64,000 bases of DNA. It comes from Podospora pseudocomata (Eukaryota; Ascomycota; Sordariomycetes; Sordariales; Podosporaceae). The position numbers were made by a program, and so were the translations under genes. The stretch lies in NCBI RefSeq assembly GCF_035222375.1, contig NC_085888.1, positions 1,612,001 to 1,676,000 on the forward strand, written 5' to 3'. The notes below the pieces were generated by a model that searched no databases, was not told where the DNA came from, and saw nothing but the letters and a program-made list of their open reading frames with translations. The first letter of the stretch is position 1. Every line of letters begins with the position of its first letter. Below are positions 43,527 to 54,711 of the stretch, one piece after another.

Positions 43527-46500
43527 ATGGAGGAGCCACGACAGACCAAGCCGACCGGCATTCCTAGGCTCTCCAAAATACCTGTTCCTGGCCAAACAAC
43601 ATCCACATCCAAGCTTCCTGTACCGCGATCTAATTCTATACGAACATCGCCCTCGCGGGAATCCCTGAAACCCAGTACCACCACCGGACAACTACGCAAT
43701 CCAAAGCTCAGGACCGCCGCCTCTCGCGATCAGTTGGCGACGGCAGCCAGCTCACCTGTTCCCGTTCGCTCCGTATCATCACCCCATACCAGGGCATCGC
43801 TTTCACACACGTCTGGAAATGCTAGGAATGCCGCGAACAAGGCCAACCCAGGCTTCACCCCCCAGCCCATGAGGCTGCTGAAACCAGGAGGACAGCCCGC
43901 GAACCAGTCCACACGCTCGACCTCAACTTCCCGTGCCCCAAAACGTCAGCCTTCTCAGCAGTGGATTTCTGCCGCTACGGTCGACAAGCCGCTGATCGAG
44001 GAACCCGAACATACTGTAACTGTGGAATATGTTGGAGATGATGTTGAGTTGGAGTCTCCCCCCGATTCAGCAAAGCTACGACCTTCGCTTTCCGAGAGAA
44101 CCATGGAAACCTTGTCTCGTCTACCCTCCTCGCCCTCGGTCAAAGGAAAAGCTGCGGCATCCTTCTTCGATGTCACTGGTAACGGCAGACAGTCGCCGTC
44201 ACGACCTGGGAGTCGGTCCTCTCGGCCCGGATCGAGTCACCAGTCTGAGGGCTCAAGTGGTCATTCACGCGGCAGCAGACCAGGCTCTCGCGTGGGCCTG
44301 GATTCTCCGGTAACATCAACCTTCGGATCACGAATTGCCACCTATCAGACGACCGTCTCCACTGTTGAGAACATACCCCTACGTGGCAGGAGAAGCATTC
44401 AATCATTCCAGCTACACTCTGTCAAGACACCATCAAAGGGTGTCCGGACTTCGGTTTATGAGATCAAGTCCCCATCCACCATTTCCTTCCCTCGCACTCG
44501 CACGCCCAGCCCTGAGAAGCAGGCCCCGGATGTTGCCGTATCACGGTTTGGCGCAAAGACCGTGGCTACCGGTTTGAGGAAACGGCAATCAGTGAATGGG
44601 CTGATGAAGAAACCGTCCACACCTGCACTCCGCAAACAGCCGCCAACTGAGACAACTAGAAAAGCCTCTTCAGCATCGCAAATGTCTTCGGCCACTTCAA
44701 ACGAGGGGACGCACCTGTCTGGCGGCTCGGTTGTATCAGGAAGCACTGCACTCACAGCAGATTCCGGAGATTCCACCCCCGGACAAGCATACCGCAAAGC
44801 TTCGTCCGCTCTGCGTGAGCAAATCGCCAAGGCAAAGGCGGCGAAGCGAGCTGCTGCTTCACAGCAAGCATTTTCTGAGCTTGGAAGTAGTCTACCTGAG
44901 GAGCCTCCTCTGGTGCCGACTGACAACAGCTTTGACTTTGGCTTACACCATGACCCCTTCAATCAGCACCGTGATGATAAATCGCAGGAAAAGGTGCTGC
45001 GAAGCCGGCTGGAGACAGCGAGGACCAGTGGTCGGCTCAACATTGCCGCCATGGGTCTTCGAGAAATCCCAGCTGACGTTCTCAACATGTACAATCTTGA
45101 GTTGGTTGGACAATCTGGCGGTGCCTGGGCCGAGAGTGTTGATCTCACCAGGTTTGTTGCTGCTGACAACGAGCTGGAGATGATTGCCGAATCTGTGTTC
45201 CCAGATATCGACCCCCAGGAATTTGCGGATGATGAGGATAGCCAAGGAAATATCTTTTTGGGACTGGAGACATTGGACTTGCATGGAAATATGCTCATTT
45301 CCTTGCCGATGGGGTTGAGACGCCTATCGTTGCTCACTTCGCTCAATCTGGTAAGTTTGCACATTGCAGTCGAGATATCACTTGGTCCTTTGCTGACGAC
45401 CATTCAAAGTCTGTCAACCGACTGGCGAACAACTCGCTCGAGGTTATATCTCAGATCACCTCTCTGCGCGACCTGAAACTCGGTGGCAACCTTTTGTACG
45501 GGCCACTTGAACCTTGCTTTTCCGACTTGAAGAACCTTGAAATTTTGGATCTTCATGGCAACAACATTGCATCATTGCCTACCAACTTTGGCAACCTTTC
45601 TCGTCTTAGGATTCTCAACATTGGCGAGAACGGGTTCGAGACTCTGCCTTTCGAGACGCTTGCGGCCTTGCCCCTGACAGAGCTAATTGCACGCAAGAAC
45701 CAGCTGCGCGGCACACTCGTGGAAGAGCCGGTGCAATCGCTTCCAACCCTTCAGATATTGGATGTTTCTTCCAACCAACTGGCGCATATTTGCTCGACGG
45801 GTCGCTCGATTGCCATGCCTGCTTTACACCAGCTGTGTGTTTCGATGAATCGCCTACAGTCGCTTCCCGACATTGGGAACTGGGCCGCTTTGCATACCAT
45901 TGCGGCTGATGAGAACAGCATCAATGCTATCCCTGAAGGATTCACCAAGCTGTCTCAGCTTCGCTCTGTTGACTTTTCTAGCAATGACATTCGGGTCATC
46001 CCTGCCGAGATTGGCCAGATGGAGAGTCTTGCCATGCTTCGGCTGAGTGGTAACCCTTTGCGAGAGAAGAAGTTCAGTACCATGAGCACCGAGGAGATGA
46101 AGGAGATACTTGCTCAGAGACTCGAGCCGCCCACAGATTTTGAGACGCAGCCCGAACCTCAGCTTGAACCACAGCCAGAACCCCACGTCGAAGCTCAACC
46201 TGAACCCCCAGCCGAGGCTCAACCTGAACTTCAGCCTGAACCTCAAATCGAACCTCAACCTGAACTCCAAGCCGCACCTCGGGTTGAACCCCAAGCCCAG
46301 CCAGCTCAAACTGATGGTGCGGAAGAGACGCCAGTCCCGCAGGTGACGGGCCCTGTTGCCTCCCACGACGACGCTGACGACAGTCGCTCCGATATGGACG
46401 ATTTTGCGACCCCGCCAACGTCCGCGCCGGCGTCCCCTGCTCGATCACGATCTCAAACCATCACCGGACAAATGTGGCCCGTTAAGCCCGGCGGCGTTTT

Positions 46501-47182
46501 GGACCGGTCCAACACCGAGTCATCCTCTCTGCATCCCCTCATCAGCTCCAAGGTTGCGGCCAGCAACCAAGTCAAGGAAATCCAGCTCCACCACAACCTG
46601 TTTACCTGCCTCCCGGAATCCCTGACCTTTTTCGCCGAGACGATGACTGCGCTGTCGCTGGCTCACAACCAGCTGGTCCGGGAATCCTACCTGGGCGGCG
46701 CCAGCGGCAACGAAAAGATTGAGCTCCCAGCTCTGAAGGAACTCAACCTCTCGCACAACCACATTACCGGTTTGGGCCCACTGGTCGCCCATCTGATGGC
46801 GCCGAATCTGGAAAAGATCGATGTGAGCTTCAACCGGATCTCGTGTCTGCCGCCGGGGACGACGCTGAGGAATGCGTTTCCCGAGTTGGTGGTACTGCAC
46901 ATTTCGAATAATCACCTGGTGGAGCTGGAGCCGGAGTCGATTAGGGGGATGAGGGTTGTGGATGCTAGTAATAATGATATTGCGCATTTGAATCCGAGGA
47001 TTGGGTTGCTGGGGGGTGTGCTGGAGAGGTTGGAGGTGAGCGGGAATCGGTTTAGAGTGCCGAAGTGGAGTGTGCTGGAGAGGGGGACGGAGGCTACGCT
47101 GCGGTGGTTGAGGGGGCGGGTGCCGGTTGCGGAGAGGGGGGAGGCGGCTAGGGGGGAGGTGGCGGGGGAGGAGGTTGATTGA
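43527..47182 (+). CDS. Leucine-rich repeat protein, LRRC40-like
   Basis: Two exons (43527-45350, 45410-47182; donor GTAAGT) give 1198 residues. Residues 1-490 are Ser/Pro/Thr/Arg-rich and disordered. At about 491 comes LRSRLETARTSGRLNIAAMGLREIP, the entry motif of LRRC40-type proteins, followed by LRRs to about 835 (LETLDLHGNMLISLP, LEILDLHGNNIASLP, LRILNIGENGFETLP and more). A tract of Pro/Glu/Gln repeats follows (852-908), then a disordered segment, and a second LRR block (about 985-1150, e.g. LKELNLSHNHITGL, VVLHISNNHLVELEP). No kinase, no signal, no membrane helix. A scaffolding role is likely, but partners are unknown. The last 300 bases are strongly G-ending. Confidence 0.9.
46141..46308 (+). 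repeat. PEPQ-type coding repeat in the LRR gene
   Basis: Imperfect units of 12-24 bp, such as CAGCCTGAACCTCA, encode (E/Q)-P-(Q/E)-P-x repeats between the two LRR blocks. In-frame, expected to vary in length between strains. Confidence 0.8.
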
Positions 47183-48661
47183 CTGTTTGGAGGGTTCAGG
47201 TGGTTTTCTGTTGTGTGGTTTCTGATGGGGGTGTTTTTTCCGGTGGGGGGTTTGGTGGGATATTATTTTTAACTGTGGGCTGTGAGGTTTGTCTTGTTTC
47301 TTCGCTTCTCACTCGCGGTTTGCTGTTTCTTGTAGGTTATTATTTGCTAAGGCTCTCTTTTTTTTCTGGGGCCGAGTATGTTTGATACCATTTCTTGGGG
47401 GTTGTTTCTACTGGGTGGTGGCGGTGTGTAGGGAGTGTATTTAATTGTGTATCATTACCTTCTGTCTGGGCTGGTTTGTCTGGCTTGTCTACCGGCTTGA
47501 AGGGGGATGGGGAGGGTAAGCTTTGCGGCTGAGGCGTGCCTTATCTGATGTGACGTGTACGTAGGGTAGGGTAGGGTAGGACAGGAGGGCAACGAGGCAT
47601 TTTCAACATTGTCGAAAAGCTTTGTGAAATCTTGTTTCTTGAAATCAGCTCGTGGCTTTGCTCGTGACATGGGATGGCGGTGCCGATGGGGGGGGGTTGG
47701 GTTTGGGTTTGGGCAGAGGCGGGTTGCGATGATTTGAGATTTTTTGCCTTTTTCTTTTTTTTCTTCCTTTTTTTTCTTTTCAGTAGTTTTGCAAATTTGA
47801 CAACGGCCATTGAGACCCCACACGAGACGAGGCTTACCGCCAGAACACGAGACCTATCACCAGGACGACAATCATCCCTAGCTGAAAACATGATGGAACC
47901 CAAAGACATGGTCGGGGTTGCGATAGGGGCTGCTGTTGGCGGCCTACTGGTTTGGTTCTTGAACCGGAAAGATTTCTCAACATTTTAGTGAGAGGCGAGA
48001 GGCGAAGAGAGGGTCAAGGGCGGGGGGGAGGGGGGACAATTTGAGGGATTTGGAGGCAATGACGGCAGTGACGAGATCAACGGGACGATGGGACTGCCAA
48101 CACCCGAGAAGATGCTTGAAGTGATACCGCTTAGGGTGCTGAAGATACGAGGTAGTTTTGGTAGCAAAAATACAGGATGGAGTACAAGCTAGATGTCCTT
48201 CCCCGTCTTCAAGCATTTAATATTCACATCATGCTCCCTCTATTCTATTGCTCTTCTCTGGAGTACCGTTTATTCAACGGCCGTAGAGAAGAAGAGCATG
48301 ACACATAACCCTAACCCCCACACTTTCCCCCTTCCCCGAGTTCTAAACCCGGCCCCACAATAATTACCCCCTGGTCGGTGCACCCTTGTATCATCCCTGA
48401 CGCGCCACGGTGTGCAACTGCTTGCGCGCCGGACGGACCACCAGCCTCCAAAGTGTCCCTTTGCAATTCAACGACGACAGACAATCACCACCACCCCAAC
48501 CCGCGCGCTCATTTTGGCATGTCTCCCCGTTCCAATCAATCCTCCCAATTCCAATCAACTAACAGTTCCTCTCTAATTCCAGATTTTCATTTTCTACCCT
48601 CATTTATCTTACGAGTTTCCACCAACCATCAAGCAACAACTTTCCTTTCAAAACGAAAACA
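47183..48661. other. Intergenic between LRR gene and DPM3
   Basis: About 1.5 kb. Contains GGGTA repeats near 47565, T-rich stretches at 47745-47780 and the small open frame described separately. No larger supported gene. Confidence 0.4.
47890..47988 (+). CDS. Possible 32-residue membrane microprotein
   Basis: The frame MMEPKDMVGVAIGAAVGGLL... holds a glycine-rich helix (VGVAIGAAVGGLLVWFL) and a short basic C-terminus. The pattern resembles small mitochondrial or ER tail-anchored proteins. It is preceded by a pyrimidine-rich region like a promoter or leader. There is no homology evidence, so it may be chance. Confidence 0.25.
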   Translation: MMEPKDMVGVAIGAAVGGLLVWFLNRKDFSTF

Positions 48662-49081
48662 ATGACGCGCGCCCAGCAGACCATCTCCCTCGCCTTGTTG
48701 GTGACTTCGGTACGCTCCCACGACCTTGCCAGTCCCATAAACGATTGCTGATAAATTGTGTGGTGGAATAGCTCTACCTCTCCCTCTACTTGGGCTTGAT
48801 CCCCTTACCAGCTGTTGTTCAGGACGAGATTATCCCTGTGGTGAGTCCCCCCATCCCTTTTTTGGGTTATAATGTGCGGTGGGTGGTGGTGGTGGTGGGT
48901 TAACAAAGTAAATAACAAGCTCCCCTTCTGGTCCCTCGTCACGTTTGGCGCCTGGCTGCTCTTCCGGCTGGGATGGGGCATGCTCACCTTTAAGGACACG
49001 CCCGAGGCGTACGCCGAGTTGATGGAGGAGATTAAGCTGGCCAAGGCGGATTTGAGGGTTAGGGGGGTGGATGTTGATTAA
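48662..49081 (+). CDS. DPM3: Dolichol-phosphate mannosyltransferase subunit 3
   Basis: Three exons (48662-48709, 48772-48840, 48920-49081) give 92 residues, the family length. Two membrane helices (ISLALLVTSLYLSLYLGLIPL and LPFWSLVTFGAWLLFRLGWGML) are followed by TFKDTPEAYAELMEEIKLAKADLRVRGV. This matches the DPM3 C-terminus (TFxDxPEAxxELxxEIxxAxxDLxxRG), which tethers the catalytic subunit Dpm1 to the ER. All junctions are in phase 0. The second intron contains a TGG repeat. Confidence 0.95.
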
Positions 49082-49547
49082 AACGTGGCGACTACAGATA
49101 AAAGGATACGGGTGTTTGGGGGGGGGGAGGGGGGGATGGGAAGAGATAGGAAAATGAAAAAGATGATAATACCAAAAGTATTGTGAGATCCAAGAAGGCA
49201 AAAAGCTCACCAAGCCTCCCTCCCGGGCTTGGTTACGAAAAACCCCGAAAGGTTTTACTTTGACAAAGACTCGAACGAACGCCCCTTGATACCTACATTG
49301 TAGGGCCTTACCTAGGTCGGCGCCGCGACTCCCAATACTGCTACGCCATATGGCGAGAGCCGGGTTGGGAGTCTTGTTCGGTGGGGGAAGGTGCGGGGCG
49401 CTAGTACTTATACCGTGGGAGCAGCTGTTAGAGCGGAAGGTGCGTCGCAGATAAGGCATGTCACGAGCTATCATTTCATGCTACAAGATGCTGATAAATA
49501 CATGTGTGTTTCTGGGACCAACACAGCTCTGGTGCTGTCTCCTGCTC
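49082..49547. other. Convergent 3' intergenic region
   Basis: About 470 bp between the DPM3 stop and the stop of the unknown minus-strand gene. A tRNA-like minus-strand stretch at 49260-49360 was examined and rejected. Nothing else seen. Confidence 0.4.
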
Positions 49548-51515
49548 TCATGATGTCTGCTCCCCAGCAAGCAGAGACACCACCGTCCGTACAGCGATAA
49601 GAGGATCTTCACCTCCCTGTACAAGCTCGTCAAACAGCCTCGGTATCCCAGACAATTGCCCCCTTTCGTCGTGTTTACGCCCTGTGATTTTTTGTCAGTC
49701 ACTAGTCGACATTCGCAGGAGAAGAAAAAAAGAGAACTCACACTTTCCCGGCATCCCCACCAAAACCCCAATATCACTCCTCGCCTCCCCCGTCCAGTCG
49801 AACTCAATCTTCCACATCACCCTCAACCCCGACACCTCCCCCTCCCCCTCCCCCTTTCCATTCAACACCGGAACCTCGAGATCCAAGCACGTCTTCCCCA
49901 TATACGGAAGCAGCTCCCCAGTATCATACCTCTCCTCTTCCTCCTCCCCCTCCCCCTCCTCCTCATCCTCATCCTCCTCGCCCCCCCTCTTCCTCACCCT
50001 ATTTCTCTTCTTCCTCTCCCTCAACTTCCTCACCATCCCCCCCAACCGCCTCTTATCCCCCACCTCCCGTTCCAAAACCCTCCAAACCTTGGCCCTCTCC
50101 ACCCCCACCCTCACCCACTCCCCCATAGCCCAAGTCAACACACTAATATTGTTCTCCAACCCACTACTCGCCACCCCGCCATCCCCCGGCCCGTTAACAA
50201 TCCTCCTCACAAACGGCCCCAACTCCCCCTCGGCCCCAGCCGGATCCATCCTCGGCACCGCAATCGCCGTCACCCCCAAAGTCCTGGTATTAACACTCAT
50301 CTCAATCCTCGCCGTGAACAACCCCCTACAAGGCTTAGCCGAAGCAACAGTGATAAAATGCTGCTGCACCAGCGGCTCCCCTTCTTCTTCCCGCGGCAAA
50401 GGGAATATTTGAGACGTAAAACTTAATGGTGTGAACGCCCGGAGAAAAGGGAGGGATTCAGCTGCTGACATGGGGAGAGGGTGGTGGGATATGATCGGTT
50501 TGTCCAGGTTATCCGGTGCCGGTTCGGGAGGAGAAGAAGAAAGAGGCTTGCTGAACGGGAGGAAGGAGATAGGGTTGAGCGCCGAGGCGAGCCAGTCATC
50601 TGCTGGTGTGGGGAGGGGTTCTTTCTCTGGGGGGAGGGCGTGCCGCCGGAGGAGGGAGAGGATCTCTTCTGGGTTTGGTGGTGGGGAGGCATCCTTTTTG
50701 GCAAGACGACTTTGCCTTAGGCGCTCGTTTTCTGCTGCGGCGAGGGAGAGGTCTTTTTCTAGAGAGGCGAGTTCTGCGTGGAGGGAGTTGAGGAGGTTCT
50801 TCTTGTCTGCGTCGGGGTCGATGGGTCTTAGGCCTCGTAGTTCTGCGGTTGTGGGTTCGGGGGGTGCTGGAGGGGGGCTTTGCTGGCCCTTTTTGCCGGG
50901 GGATGGGGGCGGTTGGTGGGTGGGATCGTCGAGCTGACCTGGTTCTGCTGGTCGAAGGGGGGGCTGTTTGAGGGGGGATGAGCTCTTGATTCTCTCCGCT
51001 AGGGCCTTGCTTCGTTTTGGTCTTCTAGATGGGGTGTTGTGTATCCCTGATGGAGGCGTGCTGACTACGGGATCGGGTCGTTCGGGGGTTGGCGGGAGCT
51101 CTGGTTCGGGAACTACAACCTCGGGGAGCACGCCGAGGGGTGGTGATCGCCGGAGACCTCGGCGAGCAAAGGGGTTGATTGCTTCGGCAGCCTCCTCGGG
51201 TGCCGGGGGTGGGAGTGGTCGTGGTACGGGTCTTGGAAGTGCGCTTTTCGCTTTCGGTCGTCTTGCTGGTGAACGGAGGCCTTTATCCTCCTCGCCTACG
51301 TTGGCTCCGGTGTTCTGACCCCTCTCCTCTGCTGATGCTGCATCCCGTTTCGCGGACCGTAGGTCGAGCTGCTTTCTAAGCGCTCGTGTTAAGCCCCCGG
51401 TGCTATCGGGGGTCTTGGCGGACAGAGGCGCATTTGGTGATACTTGCGACTCGGGCTGTATCTGAACAGCGGTTCGAGGTGAGGTTCTCCTTCTCTTGGG
51501 CGCTGAAGTTTCCAT
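49548..51515 (-). CDS. Conserved-looking protein of unknown function, coiled coil plus globular C-terminus
   Basis: Two exons (51515-49742, 49681-49548; donor GTGAGT, acceptor ACAG, in phase) give 635 residues. The first 245 are Arg/Pro/Ser-rich and disordered, with basic clusters typical of nuclear proteins (PKRRRTSPR). A heptad stretch follows (LLNSLHAELASLEKDLSLAAAENERLRQ, about 250-277). The C-terminal half is more ordered: FLRAFTPLSFTSQIF, QHFITVASAKPCRGLFTARIEMSVN, GPFVRRI, WAMGEWVRVGVERAKVWRVLER, LPYMGKTCLDLEVPVL, an MWKIEFDWTGEA strand, and after the splice IPRLFDELVQ and AVRTVVSLL. An acidic run interrupts it. The layout could fit an inner-kinetochore subunit (Mcm21/Ctf19 type), but I could not confirm any family. 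Confidence 0.75.
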
Positions 51516-52179
51516 GGTGGCGTAATTCAGATGTTGTCTATCTAATCATGGTCGCATACAGGTTTGGCGCGAGAAGACAGTTGCGGACGCGTCAAATCTG
51601 CTGTGTTGAGCTTACGCGCTGGGTTGATGTGGTCGGGATGTTGCTTTGCGCTGTTGTGCTGGAAAATTGCCAAGACCAGGCCAAAAGGCTGTCTGATGGA
51701 CTAAATGTACAGCTACTGTATCACGGGTTGAAGATGTGCTGAAAAGGCCTAGTGGTTCTAACAATATAGAGGCTACTGAGAGAATATGAAGTGCTGTATG
51801 CCTCAGGTCAATTGACGCTCTCTTCAGTTACCATATCGCAATGGCCGCCATGGCAATGTAAACACTGATGTTGAACCTCTCAGACTACACGTGATCCGAC
51901 ACGTGGAATCGTCAAGGTGGATGATTTGCTCTTGACAGGTGATCCGTGCTTTCCATGACGTTAGCGGCATGTCCTCGGCACAAATTCTTGAAATCCGGTG
52001 TCCCGCAGCGCAATGGACCCCTGCCTCGACCACAATTGAAATCTCGTCCGATAAGTAACCGTTTTCCCCCCCAAAGTCCCCGGGTGCCTCTCCCAACCGC
52101 CAACGCTTCTTTTCCTCTGCTTCCTGCAGCCTTCCCCAAACTCTAAACTCGCACCCACACTTCAAACTCCCCCCAAAAA
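51516..52179. promoter_or_regulatory. Divergent promoter region
   Basis: About 660 bp between two divergent start codons (unknown coiled-coil gene and OXLD1-like gene). The last 170 bp are C-rich, as in fungal leaders. No specific site recognised. Confidence 0.5.
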
Positions 52180-53349
52180 ATGCGGAGATCCATCTTCACT
52201 GCGCAGCCCGCCGCGCGCGCTATGAGCCGGGCCCTGAGCAACCAGCCCACCCGCCGCGCATTCGCTTCCACCCCCGTGACCCCCATTGAGCCCTCCAAGG
52301 AGCAAGCTCACCCGATCGGCCCCTTTTACGAATCCGTCCTCCGCACCCCCTCCGGTCCCTTCCCCAAGGTCAAGCCCGAAGAGCCCCCCGTCACCTCCCA
52401 ATCCAACCCCAAGTCCATGCCCGATCCCGCCCCCGCCCCGGCCGAAAAGCCCCCCGCCGAAAAGGAGCAGCCGACCGAGAAGCAAGCCCCCGCCGCCGAG
52501 GAGAAACCCTCCACCAAACCCGCCCCCGCTCCCCCCAAGGAGGAGAAGCCAAAGCCCTCCCCCAAGGCCGCCGCCGTCGAGGAAGAAAAGCCAGTCGAGG
52601 CCCCCATCGCCGAGGAAAAGAAGCCGTTGAAGCGCACCCGCAAGCCACGAAGCACCGGAACCAAGTCCGTTGATTCCTCCCCCCATTCTTCTTCTGCTGT
52701 TTCTTCTGCCCAAGAATCACCACTTTCTTCCTCTTCATCATCCACCACAATTCCTCCAACCCCCAAATCCGGCCCCAACCCCGCTATCCTCCTCCCCTCC
52801 GACCAACCGCCAACCTCCTCCTCGAAAGAAGAACTCCCTTCTAACACGGCCTCCGAACAGAACTCCCAACGCGCAAGAGTAATCTTTGGCTCCTCCCTCG
52901 CCGGCCCCGCCGAGCGCGCCGAACGCCTCGCCCGCATACAATCCGAATCCCGCCTCATCAACGGTGTCCTCGTGCCCCCAAAACCAGAAGAACCAGACAA
53001 TTGCTGCATGAGCGGGTGTGTAAACTGCGTCTGGGATCGGTTTCGTGACGAGATGGAGGATTGGGCTGCAAAGTCCAAACTTGCGGAAGCGAGGATGGAG
53101 GCTGCGACAGAAGTGGGAGAACAGGTGGGGGTTACGCAGGACAGTATAGAGAGCACAAATACTACTAGTACTACTATGGAGGATGATGGCGGTGGCTCGG
53201 TCGCGAATTGGGATGCGGATGGGAAAACAACTAGAGATCTTTGGGATGAGGAGCTGTACAAGAACGTGCCAGTGGGGATTAGGGAGTTTATGAAGCAGGA
53301 GAAGAAGTTGAAGGAGAAGCATGCTAGGGAAGGGACTTTGGGGGGTTAA
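52180..53349 (+). CDS. Oxidoreductase-like (OXLD1-type) mitochondrial protein
   Basis: A single exon of 389 residues. The N-terminus MRRSIFTAQPAARAMSRALS is an Arg/Ala/Ser-rich presequence ending near FAST. About 200 residues rich in Pro/Glu/Lys and then Ser form a disordered linker. The domain is PPKPEEPDNCCMSGCVNCVWDRFRDEMEDW (residues about 267-296), with the CC-x-SGC-x-x-C signature of the oxidoreductase-like N-terminal family (human OXLD1). The function is not established; the Cys cluster suggests metal or redox chemistry. The C-terminus has DLWDEELYKNVPVGIREFMKQEKKL, a conserved-looking helix. The linker is unusually long. C-ending codons at the start, G-ending at the end. Confidence 0.88.
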   Translation: MRRSIFTAQPAARAMSRALSNQPTRRAFASTPVTPIEPSKEQAHPIGPFYESVLRTPSGPFPKVKPEEPPVTSQSNPKSMPDPAPAPAEKPPAEKEQPTEKQAPAAEEKPSTKPAPAPPKEEKPKPSPKAAAVEEEKPVEAPIAEEKKPLKRTRKPRSTGTKSVDSSPHSSSAVSSAQESPLSSSSSSTTIPPTPKSGPNPAILLPSDQPPTSSSKEELPSNTASEQNSQRARVIFGSSLAGPAERAERLARIQSESRLINGVLVPPKPEEPDNCCMSGCVNCVWDRFRDEMEDWAAKSKLAEARMEAATEVGEQVGVTQDSIESTNTTSTTMEDDGGGSVANWDADGKTTRDLWDEELYKNVPVGIREFMKQEKKLKEKHAREGTLGG

Positions 53350-53931
53350 GATTGTGGGTAGACGTGTGATGATGCTGTACGATATCAGGAACTGTTTTTT
53401 CCTCCTTTTGTCAACCCTTCTAGAGAGTCCCTTTGTTGGTGGTGGCGGTGGTTTTTGTTTGTTGAATACCCATGGAAGTTGCGAACTGTTGTAGATCTCA
53501 TGGCCAAGTTACGGTGGGAGGTATGGGTAATTTTTATATTGACGCGGGTTGCGCGTCTTTCAGTTTTGTGGCCTCAGTTCATCGTGATTCTTGAGGCGGG
53601 TTGCTATGTATATCCATGGGAGGCTGATGTCGCAAGTATGTTTATATATATCCAAGGCTTTCCCTGAACTGGCTGCTGTCCTCCAACTCCTCGAACCCAT
53701 GTCATAGGATCAACACCCCATCTATGACCTCTCCGTCCCCGTGTAATCATCCCCAGACGCCATGTCCCCTTCTGTCAAAATCTCCAAGTAATGCTCAGAA
53801 AACTCCCGCTGGCTTTCCCCATTCTTCCGTTACTCCGTAGGTATCATCACGGGAACACAATGCTACTTCTGTTTTTTGGGTATTTTTCTCTCTTTTTTTT
53901 TTTTGTTGTTAGGTTGCTATCATCCCCGTAT
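53350..53931. other. Convergent 3' intergenic region
   Basis: About 580 bp between the OXLD1-like and XPT1 stops, with T-rich tracts. Nothing else seen. Confidence 0.4.
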
Positions 53932-54711
53932 TTAGGCCTGAGACTTCTTGGCCAAGGCAGCAGCAGCATTGGCATCGTGCTCGTCAATGTCAATGGCCTC
54001 CCAGGGGTAGCAGATCCACTCGTCGCCGACCGTCCTCGCGGCCCAGTAGCGGCCGTTGGTGATATCCTCGGGGAGGGTGCCGCGCTTTTGCTTGTCCTTG
54101 TTCTATTTTTCTGTCAGTCACCATTCACTTCACCTTCTCAGTCAAAGGGAAACCTTACATGAAGCACAAAAATTCCAAACTCAGTCTTCTCATCCACACC
54201 AAGCTTGGCCCTCACCTCCTCGACATCCTTCTGGAGCTCCTTGACGGCGTACTCGAGCGTGGTCCTCGTGTCGTCCACCTCGTCCACGATCAAGATGCGC
54301 TTCCCGACCAGGTTCTTCATGGAGCCCAGCGCCGTGAGGTCGAGCCACTGGGTGCGCGTGACCTTGTGGCCGACCTGCTCGACAACCTGGTCGGCCGCGT
54401 TGGGGAGCTGCTCGTACAGGGACAGACCGATGGCCTGGATCGGGATGTTTGGGCTGCCGGGCTGCTTGAGGAAGGAGCGGAGGATGCGGGCGGGGACGTA
54501 GCCGCCTCCGCCGATGGCGATCATGAGGTCGGGCTTGAACTCGGAGAGGATGGGGATGGCGGACTCTTGGCAGAGTTTGTGTACCTTTTGGGGGAGGGCA
54601 TGTTAGTGATGGTGTGGGGTAGTGTGGTGGACTGGGAACACAAGGTAGGTGGGCGGGTAAAAGAACGGGTAGACTAACATCGTTGTACGTGACGTAGAGC
54701 TTCTCGACCAT
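53932..54711 (-). CDS. XPT1: Xanthine/guanine phosphoribosyltransferase
   Basis: Three exons (54711-54679, 54584-54159, 54102-53932) give 209 residues, the length of yeast Xpt1. MVEKLYVTYNDVHKLC matches the family start. The phosphoribosyltransferase fold shows PDLMIAIGGGGYVPARILRSFL and the PRPP-binding motif ILIVDEVDDTRTTL (residues 108-121). The C-terminus carries RYWAARTVGDEWICYPWEA. Role: converts xanthine (and guanine) with PRPP to XMP/GMP in purine salvage, in the cytosol. Donors are GTTAGT and GTAAGG. Upstream, TTTTATAAG at about 54803 may be a TATA element. Confidence 0.95.

Noticed and set aside
49260-49360. A minus-strand stretch with box A/B-like motifs (GTTCGAGTC)
   Set aside because: The T stem does not pair and no acceptor stem can be formed, so it is not called a tRNA.
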